Part shown: positions 26,906-36,332 of the stretch, piece by piece
Layout of the letters: each line of letters opens with the position of its first letter
Numbering within the stretch: position 1 is the first letter of the stretch
Assembly (NCBI GenBank): GCA_020628095.1
Contig: JAHDFP010000006.1
Span: 62,001-126,000 of the forward strand
From: Saprospiraceae bacterium
GTDB taxonomy: Bacteria; Bacteroidota; Bacteroidia; Chitinophagales; Saprospiraceae
DNA length: 64,000 bases
Reading direction: 5' to 3'
Made by a program: the position numbers and the translations under genes
Notes under the pieces: generated by a model
The model's input: only the letters and a program-made list of their open reading frames with translations
Database searches by the model: none
Told to the model about the DNA's origin: nothing

Positions 26906-28351
26906 TCAAAAACTGTAGCACTCTACATTTTTCTTTGATGGTTTTTTTCTTTTGTTGGGATTGATTATTGGGTATAAATTCAAGCTGATGTAAAAGTCGG
27001 ACGAATTAAATCTTCGCTGAGAAGTGAAAAGACTAAATACATCATCTGATCCAATGGTCAAATAATAAAAACGAGCGGCTAATCCAGCTTTCACGTTTTT
27101 ATACTCATAAAAGGTAAGCGGAATATGGATAGCCAGATTCTTTCTATCGTATACCATGGCGGCGACTACACTATTAGACCGTCTCAACTGTTTTCGACTC
27201 AGATTTATGCGCTGCGTCCAGGCAAGATTCATGGACCAATACTTAGAGGTGGGTTTATGGTATTGTAGGGATATAGCGGTGGGATATAGCAATGGTACAT
27301 TAGAATTATCAGAGACTAACTCGAAATCTTCGACAAGCTGATCATAGAGGTCTTCGCTATCCGTAAGGGTTCTGTAATCTTCTCTTACGATCACATCTCC
27401 TGGGGTATATCTTAGTTTCAGATCACGACCGTCTACAGTAAATGTTCCTCCCAGATCAAGAATAGAAATACCTAAATGATCTCCTTTGACAAAGACATTA
27501 TGTTTGACTACTCCTAAGTCAATGTTTAGACCCTGACCATTGGCATTTTCGACAGTAGCAATGGAAAACTCACCACCCGTGAGCGCGCGTACCGTGGATA
27601 TATCATCAGAGATATAAAGTACATTATTACTTATATCAGCCGCACCGCCTATATGCTTATCTGTAATACTCAAGTTAATTCCTATATCCAGATCTCGACG
27701 TAGCCTATAGGCTAGATGTAACGAATATTCGACCCAAGCAAATCCACTTCCATATAGAGACTCAGAAAAATACTCTGTCTCGGTAAAGGAATTATTAAGA
27801 GGGTAATAGTTAAGTACTTCTGGTATATCGAATACAGAAGCCACAGCTCTTCCACCCACTGATAGACCGACATTCCATCGATCATTTATTCTGTAGAAAA
27901 ACCCAGGTCCTGATAACTCCGCTCGAGAGTCAATATGTGATTGCGAGTCGTCGACCTTATAGGCCAGATAATTTTGTCGTGGTATCAGTGCATCAGAGTA
28001 GGGAAGTTCTCTTATACGGTTTAGATTATTAGATACGACCCATAGATTAGACTGAAAAATATGACCATAGTCTGTATCAAAAAATGCATGAATGCCAGCT
28101 AATTGTAATTCCCATGGAGAACTTATCTGAGTGGTGAAAGCAGGGTTGGTGCTGGAACTAATAAGAGTTTTGTTTCTTCCCATAAAAAAACCATTGGCTT
28201 CCTGACCAGAACCTATTTGTGATATGACTATCATAGCACATACAATTATAGGTCGTACTTTTACACTTGGTAAGCAGTTAGTCCAATGCTTGATGATAAT
28301 GCTGGGGAACAATTTTTTGATATAAATATAGTTTTCCATTGGACAATTCAT
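26906..28351 (-). CDS. DUF5723 family outer-membrane-like protein
   Basis: 481 residues (477 if the ATG at 28339 is used). A stretched N-terminus leads to a signal-like segment (VRPIIVCAMIVISQIGSG). The mature part (MGRNKTLISSSTNPAF, then many alternating-strand segments) matches the DUF5723 family of Bacteroidota, likely outer-membrane barrels related to PorP/SprF-like proteins. It is divergent from the gldB gene with only 8-20 bases between starts, so each promoter must lie inside the other gene or be shared. Function is unproven. Confidence 0.7.
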   Translation of the reverse strand: MNCPMENYIYIKKLFPSIIIKHWTNCLPSVKVRPIIVCAMIVISQIGSGQEANGFFMGRNKTLISSSTNPAFTTQISSPWELQLAGIHAFFDTDYGHIFQSNLWVVSNNLNRIRELPYSDALIPRQNYLAYKVDDSQSHIDSRAELSGPGFFYRINDRWNVGLSVGGRAVASVFDIPEVLNYYPLNNSFTETEYFSESLYGSGFAWVEYSLHLAYRLRRDLDIGINLSITDKHIGGAADISNNVLYISDDISTVRALTGGEFSIATVENANGQGLNIDLGVVKHNVFVKGDHLGISILDLGGTFTVDGRDLKLRYTPGDVIVREDYRTLTDSEDLYDQLVEDFELVSDNSNVPLLYPTAISLQYHKPTSKYWSMNLAWTQRINLSRKQLRRSNSVVAAMVYDRKNLAIHIPLTFYEYKNVKAGLAARFYYLTIGSDDVFSLFTSQRRFNSSDFYISLNLYPIINPNKRKKPSKKNVECYSF

Positions 28352-28359
28352 ATTCTATA

Positions 28360-29412
28360 ATGAACGCAATACTTATGCGGATAATATATTTTCTGATATT
28401 ATTAGTCTCTATTTTTTCTTGTCAGACGGAGTCTGCAGAGGTCATTCCTGATGTCGGTCATATAGATATGTCGGACTTCTCATTTGTGAGATATGATACC
28501 GAGGTATCTAATATGGATTCTAGTAATATAGAAGAGGCCTACGCTGATCTTATGGCGCGTTATCCAGGATTGACAGAATTATATTTCAAGAGATTACTCA
28601 ATCTACCATCCGAAAATCAAGATACTTTCTATAACTGGATTGATAATTTTAAAAAAGAAAAAAGAATAGTTGACCTTCAGGATAAGATCGATCAAGTCTT
28701 TGGAGATGGAAAATCGGTTAAGAAAGATTTGCTAAAAGCAGCCTCCTATTTTAAGCATTACTTTCCTGACAAAGAGTTGCCCAGATTTTATACTTACCTG
28801 ACAGAGTACGGATATCAATGTATCATATTCGATGATATTACTAAAGATGGAATAGGTATCGGCCTTGATATGTTCTTAGGTGATGCAGTTAGTTATAAGG
28901 ATATAGATCCGACTAATCCTGCCTTTTCTGATTATATAGTCAGAACCTATAATCAGGATCATATAAGTAAAAAAGCCTTCGAAATTATAGTCACTGATCT
29001 CATGGGTCAGAATAGGTCTAAGAGATTATTAGATCAGATGTTATATAACGGAAAGAAACTCTATATACTCAATAAAATATTACCCGAGGTATCTGATACG
29101 GTCATCATGGAATATGCGACAGAAGATTGGGATTGGGTCAATGAGAATGAGATGCAAATCTGGAATTTCTTCACCGAAGAAAACCTGCTCTACGAGACTA
29201 ATCATCTAAAAGTCAATAAATACCTGAACGTCAGCCCACATTCTCCTGGCATGCCAAAGGAGGCACCTGGTCGCACGGCTAATTTTATAGCTTGGAAAAT
29301 AATTGATGCTTTTATGCAGCGTCACCCAGACTATTCCTTACAGCAACTTATAGATTATAAGGATAATCAGAAAATTCTCGAGTTATCTAGATACAAGCCT
29401 AAGAGACGATAA
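28360..29412 (+). CDS. gldB: GldB-type gliding motility lipoprotein
   Basis: 350 residues from the ATG at 28360; a longer TTG frame from 28339 overlaps the divergent gene. The lipobox LVSIFSC puts the lipidated cysteine at residue 21. The C-terminal block (GMPKEAPGRTANFIAWKIID, then QKILELSRYKPKRR) and the DUF2268-like middle are typical of GldB, needed for gliding in Flavobacterium and linked to the type IX system. It is not next to other gld genes here, as is common for gldB. It sits in the inner or outer membrane facing the periplasm. Confidence 0.85.
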   Translation: MNAILMRIIYFLILLVSIFSCQTESAEVIPDVGHIDMSDFSFVRYDTEVSNMDSSNIEEAYADLMARYPGLTELYFKRLLNLPSENQDTFYNWIDNFKKEKRIVDLQDKIDQVFGDGKSVKKDLLKAASYFKHYFPDKELPRFYTYLTEYGYQCIIFDDITKDGIGIGLDMFLGDAVSYKDIDPTNPAFSDYIVRTYNQDHISKKAFEIIVTDLMGQNRSKRLLDQMLYNGKKLYILNKILPEVSDTVIMEYATEDWDWVNENEMQIWNFFTEENLLYETNHLKVNKYLNVSPHSPGMPKEAPGRTANFIAWKIIDAFMQRHPDYSLQQLIDYKDNQKILELSRYKPKRR

Positions 29413-29417
29413 TTATA

Positions 29418-29425
29418 TATTTTTG
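29418..29425 (+). promoter_or_regulatory. candidate -7 element for the oxygenase gene
   Basis: TATTTTTG, exact TAnnTTTG, 21 bases before the ATG at 29446, in the 33-base gap after gldB. No TTG -33 seen. Confidence 0.35.
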
Positions 29426-29445
29426 TATATCAAATTTTACGTCTG

Positions 29446-30399
29446 ATGAGTACTCGTAATATTCCAGTAGTAGACTTAGAAAAATTTACTAAGGGAAATA
29501 CTGAAAGCAAAAAAGAATTTGTCCAGGAGATAGGCAAGGCATTTCACGAAGTTGGTTTCGTCGGTGTGGTCAATCACGGCGTCCCTAAGGAAACCGTCGA
29601 TTCCTTTTATGATGCTTCCAAGTCATTTTTTTCTTTGCCTGTAGATATTAAAAGATCTTATGAGATTAAAGGATTGGCTGGGCAGCGTGGATATACTTCC
29701 TTTGGCACAGAACATGCCAAGCAATCTAAGGTGGCTGACCTCAAGGAGTTTTTCCAAATAGGACAATTCGTAGGACAAGATCATCCACTCAAATCTGAAT
29801 ATCCCGATAATGTAGACGTAGATAAAGTCCCTGGTTTTTACCAGTTAGGCAAAGACTTATATCAGTCCTTTGAAAAATCTGGTAATGCGCTTCTGCAAGC
29901 CATTGCTTTGTATCTTAATCTGGACGAAAATTATTTCAGTCAATATACGCATGAGGGCAATAGCATCCTCAGGACAATCCATTACCCACCGATAACGGAA
30001 GAACCCAAAAGTGCTATACGCGCTGAGCAACATGAAGACATTAATCTCATTACGCTATTAGTCGGTGCGTCAGCTGGCGGACTACAACTCCTGAACACGG
30101 ACGAAGAATGGGTTGATATAACACCTGCTGAGAATGAGATTGTTATCAATGTCGGTGATATGCTACAAAGACTAACCAATAATTATCTAAAGTCAACGAC
30201 ACACCGAGTTATAAATCCACCAAGACATCAGTGGCATATTCCGAGGTTGAGTATTCCTTTTTTCTTACATCCCGTGAGCACGATGAATTTGGATTGTCTG
30301 GAAAGCTGTATTACTGAGGAAAGACCTCTACAGTATGACCCCATAACGGCTGGTGATTATCTGGACGAGAGACTAAGAGAAATAGGTCTGAAAAAGTAG
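29446..30399 (+). CDS. 2-oxoglutarate/Fe(II)-dependent oxygenase, isopenicillin N synthase family
   Basis: 317 residues with the DIOX_N domain at the start (NIPVVDLEKF) and the jelly-roll core. The iron ligands are His196 and Asp198 in AEQHEDINLIT and His253 in TTHRVINPP, and RLS at 267-269 is the 2-oxoglutarate/substrate RxS motif. The family covers plant-type oxygenases and bacterial ones of unknown substrate; nothing in the neighbourhood defines the substrate. Confidence 0.9.
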   Translation: MSTRNIPVVDLEKFTKGNTESKKEFVQEIGKAFHEVGFVGVVNHGVPKETVDSFYDASKSFFSLPVDIKRSYEIKGLAGQRGYTSFGTEHAKQSKVADLKEFFQIGQFVGQDHPLKSEYPDNVDVDKVPGFYQLGKDLYQSFEKSGNALLQAIALYLNLDENYFSQYTHEGNSILRTIHYPPITEEPKSAIRAEQHEDINLITLLVGASAGGLQLLNTDEEWVDITPAENEIVINVGDMLQRLTNNYLKSTTHRVINPPRHQWHIPRLSIPFFLHPVSTMNLDCLESCITEERPLQYDPITAGDYLDERLREIGLKK

Positions 30400-30448
30400 A
30401 CCTAATCATCATATTACAACTTCACATTAATGTTATCTATATTTTCTT

Positions 30449-30658
30449 ATGGGTATTTTTTTTGTTTTTTTCTGGTATTATTTTAATGAGCATGATATCG
30501 ACCAGAGTACTGAGAACATAGTCACTGTATTAGGATTTATTTTTGGGGTGCTTTGCACTTATGGATTATATCGCTTACTAGAGTCTCGTTGGTCCAAAGT
30601 AAAGAACCATGTGAATACGAATATGCTAGATGAGGAACTTATCCAGCGCAATCCATAA
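30449..30658 (+). CDS. Small membrane protein, unknown
   Basis: 69 residues with two hydrophobic segments (about 2-12 and 26-42) and an acidic/polar tail. I recognise no family. It starts 49 bases after the oxygenase and stops 62 bases before ileS. The frame is open and of plausible membrane composition, but short. Confidence 0.45.
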   Translation: MGIFFVFFWYYFNEHDIDQSTENIVTVLGFIFGVLCTYGLYRLLESRWSKVKNHVNTNMLDEELIQRNP

Positions 30659-30720
30659 AGAGTATTATCCAGTAAGTTTATTACAAAGCTCCTTTTTATA
30701 TTCGTGCTTAATTAAAGTCT

Positions 30721-33700
30721 ATGTCGAAATACAGAGAATTCAAAGGTCTTAATCTACCCTCTATGGACGAGCAGATATTAGCCTACTGGGAAGAACATAA
30801 TATATTCCAGAAAAGTGTAGATGAGCGTTCTGAGGATAACACTTACGTCTTCTACGAAGGACCACCATCGGCTAATGGTAAGCCTGGTATCCATCATGTG
30901 ATGGCACGTACGGTCAAGGACTTGTTCTGTAGATTCCATACCATGAAGGGTCAGCGCGTCGAGAGAAAAGGGGGCTGGGATACGCATGGATTGCCTATCG
31001 AGCTGAGTGTAGAAAAAACACTGGGCATCACTAAAGAAGATATAGGCGACAAAATAACCGTAGAGGATTATAACAAGGCCTGTCGCAAGACAGTCATGCA
31101 GTTCAAAGACCAATGGGACGACATCACTCGTAAGATGGGGTACTGGGTCGATCTGGATAATCCCTACATCACTTTTGATAATAACTATATAGAGTCGGTC
31201 TGGTGGTTACTGAGGCAATTATATGATAAAGACCTTTTGTATAAAGGATATACTGTACAGCCTTATTCTCCAGCAGCAGGAACGGGACTGAGCTCTCATG
31301 AGCTTAACCTGCCAGGTTGTTACAAGGATGTCAAAGACCTTTCTGTGACGGCCCAGTTTAAGGTGATCAAAGATGAGAGTTCTGCCAAGTTGTTTGATGG
31401 ACATGATAATGATGTCTACATCATAGCATGGACAACGACACCTTGGACCTTACCATCTAACTGTGCTCTAGCCTTAGGTGCTAAAATAGACTACTCTGTT
31501 ATCAAAACCTATAATACGTATACCAAGCTGCCAGTGACCATTGTTATGGCCACAGATTTGATATCGAAATATTTTAAGGAAGAAGGAAAGGAAATTGCTG
31601 TAGAAGATTATACCCCTGGAGACAAAATCATTCCTTACCAAATTATTAGTTCGTTCAAGGGCAAAGACTTAGAAGGCATACACTATGAGCAGTTGATGCC
31701 TTATGTACAACCAGAATCAGGTGATGCTTTCAGAGTTATATTAGGAGATTTTGTGAGTACCGAAGATGGTACAGGTATCGTACATACGGCATCCGTTTTT
31801 GGTGCTGATGATTATAGAGTATGTATGCAAAACAATGTTCCTTCCATCTTGGTAAGACGTGGAAAGGAGATGATGCCTCTTGTAGATAGTCAGGGGAAGT
31901 TTGTTGAGGAGGTAACGGATTTTGCTGGAGACTATGTCAGGGCAGAATATTTCTCTACTGAAGAAAGGGCAGAGGAAGGGTTCGAGTCTACCGACTTACG
32001 TATCGCTGTCAAGTTGAAAAAAGAAAACAGAGCCTTCAAGGTAGAAAAGTATGATCACAATTATCCACATTGCTGGCGGACTGATAAGCCTATACTTTAC
32101 TATCCATTAGATAGTTGGTTCGTGCGTGCCGCTACTGTCCGAGAGCGGATGGCAGAGTTAAACAAAACCATCAACTGGAAACCAGAGCATACAGGTACTG
32201 GTAGATTCCAAGTATGGTTGGAGAACCTTTTGGATTGGAATTTATCGAGATCAAGATTTTGGGGTATTCCACTTCCTATATGGCGTACAGAGGATAAAGA
32301 GGAAGAAATCTGCATTGGATCAATAGAGGAATTAGCGACCGAAATTAAAAAGGCCAATGAAGCATTAGGATTAACTCAAGAAGTACCCGATGATCTACAT
32401 AAACCATATATAGATAAAGTAACCTTAGTAAGCCCTTCTGGCAAAAAAATGCAGCGGGAGAGTGACTTAATAGATGTGTGGTTTGATTCTGGTTCTATGC
32501 CTTATGCACAGTGGCATTATCCATTTGAGAATAAAGAGGTATTTGAAAATAATTTTCCAGCGGATTTTATTTCAGAGGGAGTGGATCAGACAAGAGGTTG
32601 GTTCTATACACTGCATGCGATTGCGACCATGATCTTTGATCAGGTTTCATTTAAGAATGTCGTATCGACTGGACTTGTATTAGATAAGAATGGTCAGAAA
32701 ATGTCAAAGAGACTAGGCAATGCTGTAGATCCTTTTGAGACATTAAAGAATCATGGTGCAGATGCGACAAGGTGGTATATGATGTCCAATGCCAATCCGT
32801 GGGATAATCTCAAATTTGATTTGGCAGGCATAGAAGAGGTCAAGAGAAAGTTTTTTGGTACACTCTATAATACGTATGCCTTTTTTGCACTTTATGCCAA
32901 TATAGATTCTTTTACTTACAAGGAGTCGCCGATACAGCTAGCGGATCGTGCGGAGATAGATCGTTGGATTATTTCATTACTTAATTCCTTGATTAAGGAA
33001 GTCGATCATGATTATGCCGATTACGAACCGACACGCGCATCGCGTAAGATTCAGTCTTTTGTAGAGGATCATCTTAGTAACTGGTATGTACGTCTATGTA
33101 GAAGGCGTTTTTGGAAAGGGGACTATACACAGGATAAGATAGCGGCTTATCAGACCTTATATGAGTGCCTTATTACGATCACTAAGTTGATGGCACCTGT
33201 AGCTCCGTTCTTCGCTGATTGGTTATATCAGAATCTAGATAATGCAACCAAAATAGAGGATAAGCTATCTGTACACCTCGCTTTGTTTCCAGGCTCTGAT
33301 GCTAGTGCAATTGACACAGACCTAGAGCAGAGGATGAGCTATGCACAGCGTATATCATCTCTGGTCTTATCACTGAGAAAAAATCAGAAACTCAGAGTAA
33401 GACAACCATTAAGAAAAGTATTACTGCCGATATTAGATCAAAAATTTGAACAACAAGTCAGAGCCGTCGAAGATCTGATCAAAGCGGAGGTCAATGTCAA
33501 GGAGATAGAGTATATCACAGAGTCATCAGGAATCATCAAGAAAAAGATAAAGCCCAACTTTAAGACGCTTGGCAAGTTGCTGGGCAAAAACATGAAGGCG
33601 GCTTCCCAGATTATTACGAAGTTCACTCAGGAAGACATCGCTTCTATAGAGCATTCTGGTAATTACACATTAGAGGTTAATGGAGAGTCTTATGACTTAG

Positions 33701-34071
33701 GTTTGGCGGACTTTGAGATTTCAGCTGAGGAAATACCGGGTTGGCAAGTGGCGCAAAATGGTGATATCACAGTAGCCTTAGATATCACACTAGATGATAG
33801 TCTGATTGCAGAAGGAATGGCTAAGGAATTAGTTAACCGTATCCAGGGTATACGTCGTGATACTAATTATGATGTCACGGACCGTATCAATATCGAGATA
33901 CAAAAGCACGAAAGCATAGAGGCGGCCGTGAAGGATTTTGGAGAATTTATTAAGAATGAAGTGTTAGCGGATTCTCTTGATATAATAGATGGCCTGTCGG
34001 AGGTACAGCTTATTAGCTTACCTGATGATGTCGAGCTTTATGTCAGGGTGTCTAAGGTGGGTATGGTATAA
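30721..34071 (+). CDS. ileS: Isoleucyl-tRNA synthetase, long type with GIHH signature
   Basis: 1116 residues, longer than the ~930 of the E. coli type. Class I signatures: the HIGH-equivalent GKPGIHHVMAR (residues 53-63), in which the usual H-x-G-H order is changed to G-I-H-H, and KMSKRLGN at 660-667. The editing and anticodon-binding regions follow. The C-terminus has no CxxC pairs, so the zinc finger of the type 1 enzyme is absent. The length and C-terminus fit the IleRS2 (eukaryote-like) type. This enzyme charges tRNA-Ile with isoleucine. A GxHH motif in IleRS2 has been described in connection with extreme mupirocin resistance, so resistance is a reasonable prediction. Confidence 0.97.
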   Translation: MSKYREFKGLNLPSMDEQILAYWEEHNIFQKSVDERSEDNTYVFYEGPPSANGKPGIHHVMARTVKDLFCRFHTMKGQRVERKGGWDTHGLPIELSVEKTLGITKEDIGDKITVEDYNKACRKTVMQFKDQWDDITRKMGYWVDLDNPYITFDNNYIESVWWLLRQLYDKDLLYKGYTVQPYSPAAGTGLSSHELNLPGCYKDVKDLSVTAQFKVIKDESSAKLFDGHDNDVYIIAWTTTPWTLPSNCALALGAKIDYSVIKTYNTYTKLPVTIVMATDLISKYFKEEGKEIAVEDYTPGDKIIPYQIISSFKGKDLEGIHYEQLMPYVQPESGDAFRVILGDFVSTEDGTGIVHTASVFGADDYRVCMQNNVPSILVRRGKEMMPLVDSQGKFVEEVTDFAGDYVRAEYFSTEERAEEGFESTDLRIAVKLKKENRAFKVEKYDHNYPHCWRTDKPILYYPLDSWFVRAATVRERMAELNKTINWKPEHTGTGRFQVWLENLLDWNLSRSRFWGIPLPIWRTEDKEEEICIGSIEELATEIKKANEALGLTQEVPDDLHKPYIDKVTLVSPSGKKMQRESDLIDVWFDSGSMPYAQWHYPFENKEVFENNFPADFISEGVDQTRGWFYTLHAIATMIFDQVSFKNVVSTGLVLDKNGQKMSKRLGNAVDPFETLKNHGADATRWYMMSNANPWDNLKFDLAGIEEVKRKFFGTLYNTYAFFALYANIDSFTYKESPIQLADRAEIDRWIISLLNSLIKEVDHDYADYEPTRASRKIQSFVEDHLSNWYVRLCRRRFWKGDYTQDKIAAYQTLYECLITITKLMAPVAPFFADWLYQNLDNATKIEDKLSVHLALFPGSDASAIDTDLEQRMSYAQRISSLVLSLRKNQKLRVRQPLRKVLLPILDQKFEQQVRAVEDLIKAEVNVKEIEYITESSGIIKKKIKPNFKTLGKLLGKNMKAASQIITKFTQEDIASIEHSGNYTLEVNGESYDLGLADFEISAEEIPGWQVAQNGDITVALDITLDDSLIAEGMAKELVNRIQGIRRDTNYDVTDRINIEIQKHESIEAAVKDFGEFIKNEVLADSLDIIDGLSEVQLISLPDDVELYVRVSKVGMV

Positions 34072-34171
34072 AAGTGATTATTGAGGTTTCTGATTATTGT
34101 AAGTCTTTATTCTTTGTAGTAGGACATTTGAATATTTTTTTTTGTGCATAAACAACTAATCACATAGAACA

Positions 34172-34807
34172 ATGAAGACATTAATAATTCCCATTCTTTT
34201 TATTCCGTTGTTATCAATGGGTCAGAGAAACTATTTCCCTGCAACACTTTTTTTTCATGATGGAGATGAACTAGAAGTATTACTCAAATTTCCAATAAGC
34301 AGCGACCGACAAAAAGAGCTAAAATTCAAGGATAGTGAAAAGTCAAGGCAGAAGAAAATTGCTTTGGAAGAAATCATTAGATTCAATGTTTACTTGGAAG
34401 AAAAGGTCTTCAAATTTCATGTAGACAAGTATGAGATCTATGCTAAGAAGGGAAAGATACATAAGTCAAAGAGCCCTGTCATTTCCTATATATTGGAAGA
34501 GTGTGACAAGATGTCCATATATCAAATTGCGGACGAGTATCGAATTAATTATTTGACAAACGAATTAGGATTGATAGGTAGAACCAATGGGCAGGCTGGG
34601 GATTTTACATATTTTACTCATTTATTGCATCGAGATAACGAATATCCTTTTTATATTTTTAACATACGCGGCTTAAGCATTGGGTATAAGAAGCGCATAA
34701 AGAATTCAAAGTTGTATTATTTTAGAAATAATCAAAAGGTAGTGGACTACATTAATGGTAACAAGAAAGTTACTGCAATGGAGCTCTATAGAATGGTTTG
34801 TAATTAG
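34172..34807 (+). CDS. Secreted protein, unknown
   Basis: 211 residues with a signal peptide (MKTLIIPILFIPLLSMGQ). The mature part is basic (FPISSDRQKELKFKDSEKSR) and then a mixed strand pattern; I recognise no family. It is read after ileS with a 100-base gap and is convergent with fluC (stops 4 bases apart). No catalytic motif is seen. Confidence 0.55.
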   Translation: MKTLIIPILFIPLLSMGQRNYFPATLFFHDGDELEVLLKFPISSDRQKELKFKDSEKSRQKKIALEEIIRFNVYLEEKVFKFHVDKYEIYAKKGKIHKSKSPVISYILEECDKMSIYQIADEYRINYLTNELGLIGRTNGQAGDFTYFTHLLHRDNEYPFYIFNIRGLSIGYKKRIKNSKLYYFRNNQKVVDYINGNKKVTAMELYRMVCN

Positions 34808-34811
34808 ATGA

Positions 34812-35183
34812 CTAGACGGTTAGATGGCGTCCGACAAGAAATCCAGTCCAGATACATAGAATGCAAAGAGGAACACTTACGATTATATACAAGAATGCCA
34901 GTTGTACTTGTTCGTTTTGTATCAAATCAAATGCCTCGTAAGAAAAGGTAGAGAAAGTGCTGAAACCACCACAAAATCCAGTAGCTAACAATAACTTATA
35001 TTGATAACCGATATCCCTTTGCATGAAGTAGTACATCAACAAACCCAAAATCAAACTGCTAATGACATTGGCTAATAAGGTCTGATATGGAAAGCCCTTC
35101 TCAGAGGGTGATATCATTAAAGAGATAGCATAACGAGTAATAGCTCCTAGACCCCCACCGACAAACACGCACAAAAAATTCAT
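34812..35183 (-). CDS. fluC: Fluoride ion channel FluC/CrcB
   Basis: 123 residues with four membrane helices, the standard FluC length. GGFSTFSTFSYEA, with the conserved phenylalanines lining the fluoride track, is near 71-83, and ANVISSLILG gives the conserved Asn of helix two. It exports fluoride as an antiparallel dimer. It overlaps the upstream glycosyltransferase stop/start by 4 bases (ATGA), which leaves no room for the usual fluoride riboswitch directly in front. Confidence 0.95.
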   Translation of the reverse strand: MNFLCVFVGGGLGAITRYAISLMISPSEKGFPYQTLLANVISSLILGLLMYYFMQRDIGYQYKLLLATGFCGGFSTFSTFSYEAFDLIQNEQVQLAFLYIIVSVPLCILCIWTGFLVGRHLTV

Positions 35184-36262
35184 CTTAGACTTTTTTGCAG
35201 TGCGTTCTTTCCTGTTTTCATCTTAGTTCTGAGAATATAGACGAGCAGGACTAGAGCCGCAGCCGTCAAAAAGATTAGAACCAACAATCGGAAGGTACCT
35301 AAGCCTTGGAATTGATACACCAAGAAAATGAAAAATAAATTGACACAGATCAGCACAGAGGTAGCCTGCATGTGAGACATACCTAAATCGAGTAAAAGAT
35401 GGTGTATATGATTCTTGTCAGGCTTAAATGGACTCCTACCTTTGAGCATACGTGTTATAAATACCCGCAATGTATCGAACAAAGGAAGAATCAATATACC
35501 TGCCGCCACCGCTGGTGGAGCCTGAAAGGCAAAATCAAGTTCTTTATTAATATGGAGAATCTGATGATGTTCTATAAAACTGATAGCGAAAATAGATGCC
35601 GTTAACCCCACAAGTAATGATCCTGTATCTCCCATAAATATCCGCGCAGGGTCAGTATTATAATAGAGAAATGCCACTAACGATCCTGCCAATGCAAAAG
35701 ATATAGATGCTAGCTCTATCCTCTCCACCATAAAAAACCAAACACCAAAGGTCACGGCCATAAGGATACCCACGCTACCGCATAATCCATTGATCCCGTC
35801 TATAAGATTGAAGGCATTAGTGATCAACAAAATGATGAATAGTGTAACGAAAAAACTAAGAAGAATGGGGACTTCCTGTATGCCAAATAGACCATAAAAA
35901 CTAGTCAATCGGAGTTTGGAAAAAAAGATGAGAATGGAAGCGGCAAATATCTGTCCGAGGACTTTCTTTTTTGGAGAGACAGGATCAAGATCATCTTGTA
36001 CCCCGATAAGAAAAACGATAACAAAAGCTGATAAGATATACTGTAAATCTCCGAAATACTTAAATGGTGTCCATAGGATGATAGAAAAGACGGTGCCCGC
36101 GAATATAGCAATACCTCCAAGCGCTGGTGTACTGACGCTATGGACTCTTCTTTCTCCAGGTTCGTCCACTAACTCTCTTTTTCGCGCTACGCTGATAATG
36201 GACGGAATAGCGAAAAAAGTAAGTAAAAAAGCGGTAATAAATGCTAATACTGTATCGTACAT
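35180..36262 (-). CDS. WecA/TagO-like undecaprenyl-phosphate sugar-1-phosphate transferase
   Basis: 360 residues with about eleven hydrophobic helices. The MraY/WecA family motifs are visible: VQDDLDPVSPKKK (aspartate pair), NAFNLIDGINGLCG, FMGDTGSLLVG, and KNHIHHLLLDLG (the HIHH loop typical of WecA/TagO rather than MraY). It moves a HexNAc-1-phosphate, probably GlcNAc-1-P, from UDP-sugar to undecaprenyl phosphate on the inner membrane, the first step of O-antigen, capsule or wall polymer synthesis. uppS, which makes the lipid carrier, is close by. No other polysaccharide genes are in the window, so the end product is unknown. Confidence 0.88.
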   Translation of the reverse strand: MYDTVLAFITAFLLTFFAIPSIISVARKRELVDEPGERRVHSVSTPALGGIAIFAGTVFSIILWTPFKYFGDLQYILSAFVIVFLIGVQDDLDPVSPKKKVLGQIFAASILIFFSKLRLTSFYGLFGIQEVPILLSFFVTLFIILLITNAFNLIDGINGLCGSVGILMAVTFGVWFFMVERIELASISFALAGSLVAFLYYNTDPARIFMGDTGSLLVGLTASIFAISFIEHHQILHINKELDFAFQAPPAVAAGILILPLFDTLRVFITRMLKGRSPFKPDKNHIHHLLLDLGMSHMQATSVLICVNLFFIFLVYQFQGLGTFRLLVLIFLTAAALVLLVYILRTKMKTGKNALQKSLR

Positions 36263-36267
36263 CTATG

Positions 36268-36298
36268 GGCTTGTATATGGACTATGCCATAATAAGCC
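36268..36298 (-). other. Hairpin just upstream of the WecA-like start
   Basis: GGCTT/AAGCC and TATGG/CCATA pair as two 5 bp stems with a small internal loop around a 6-base loop, ending 5 bases before the ATG at 36262. It could limit ribosome access. No T run, so it is not a normal terminator. Confidence 0.3.
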
Positions 36299-36332
36299 AA
36301 GATAAGACATATATATTATTTTACTATATCTT

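Noticed and set aside
35184-35300. Fluoride riboswitch before fluC
   Set aside because: The region is coding sequence of the WecA-like gene; the two genes overlap.
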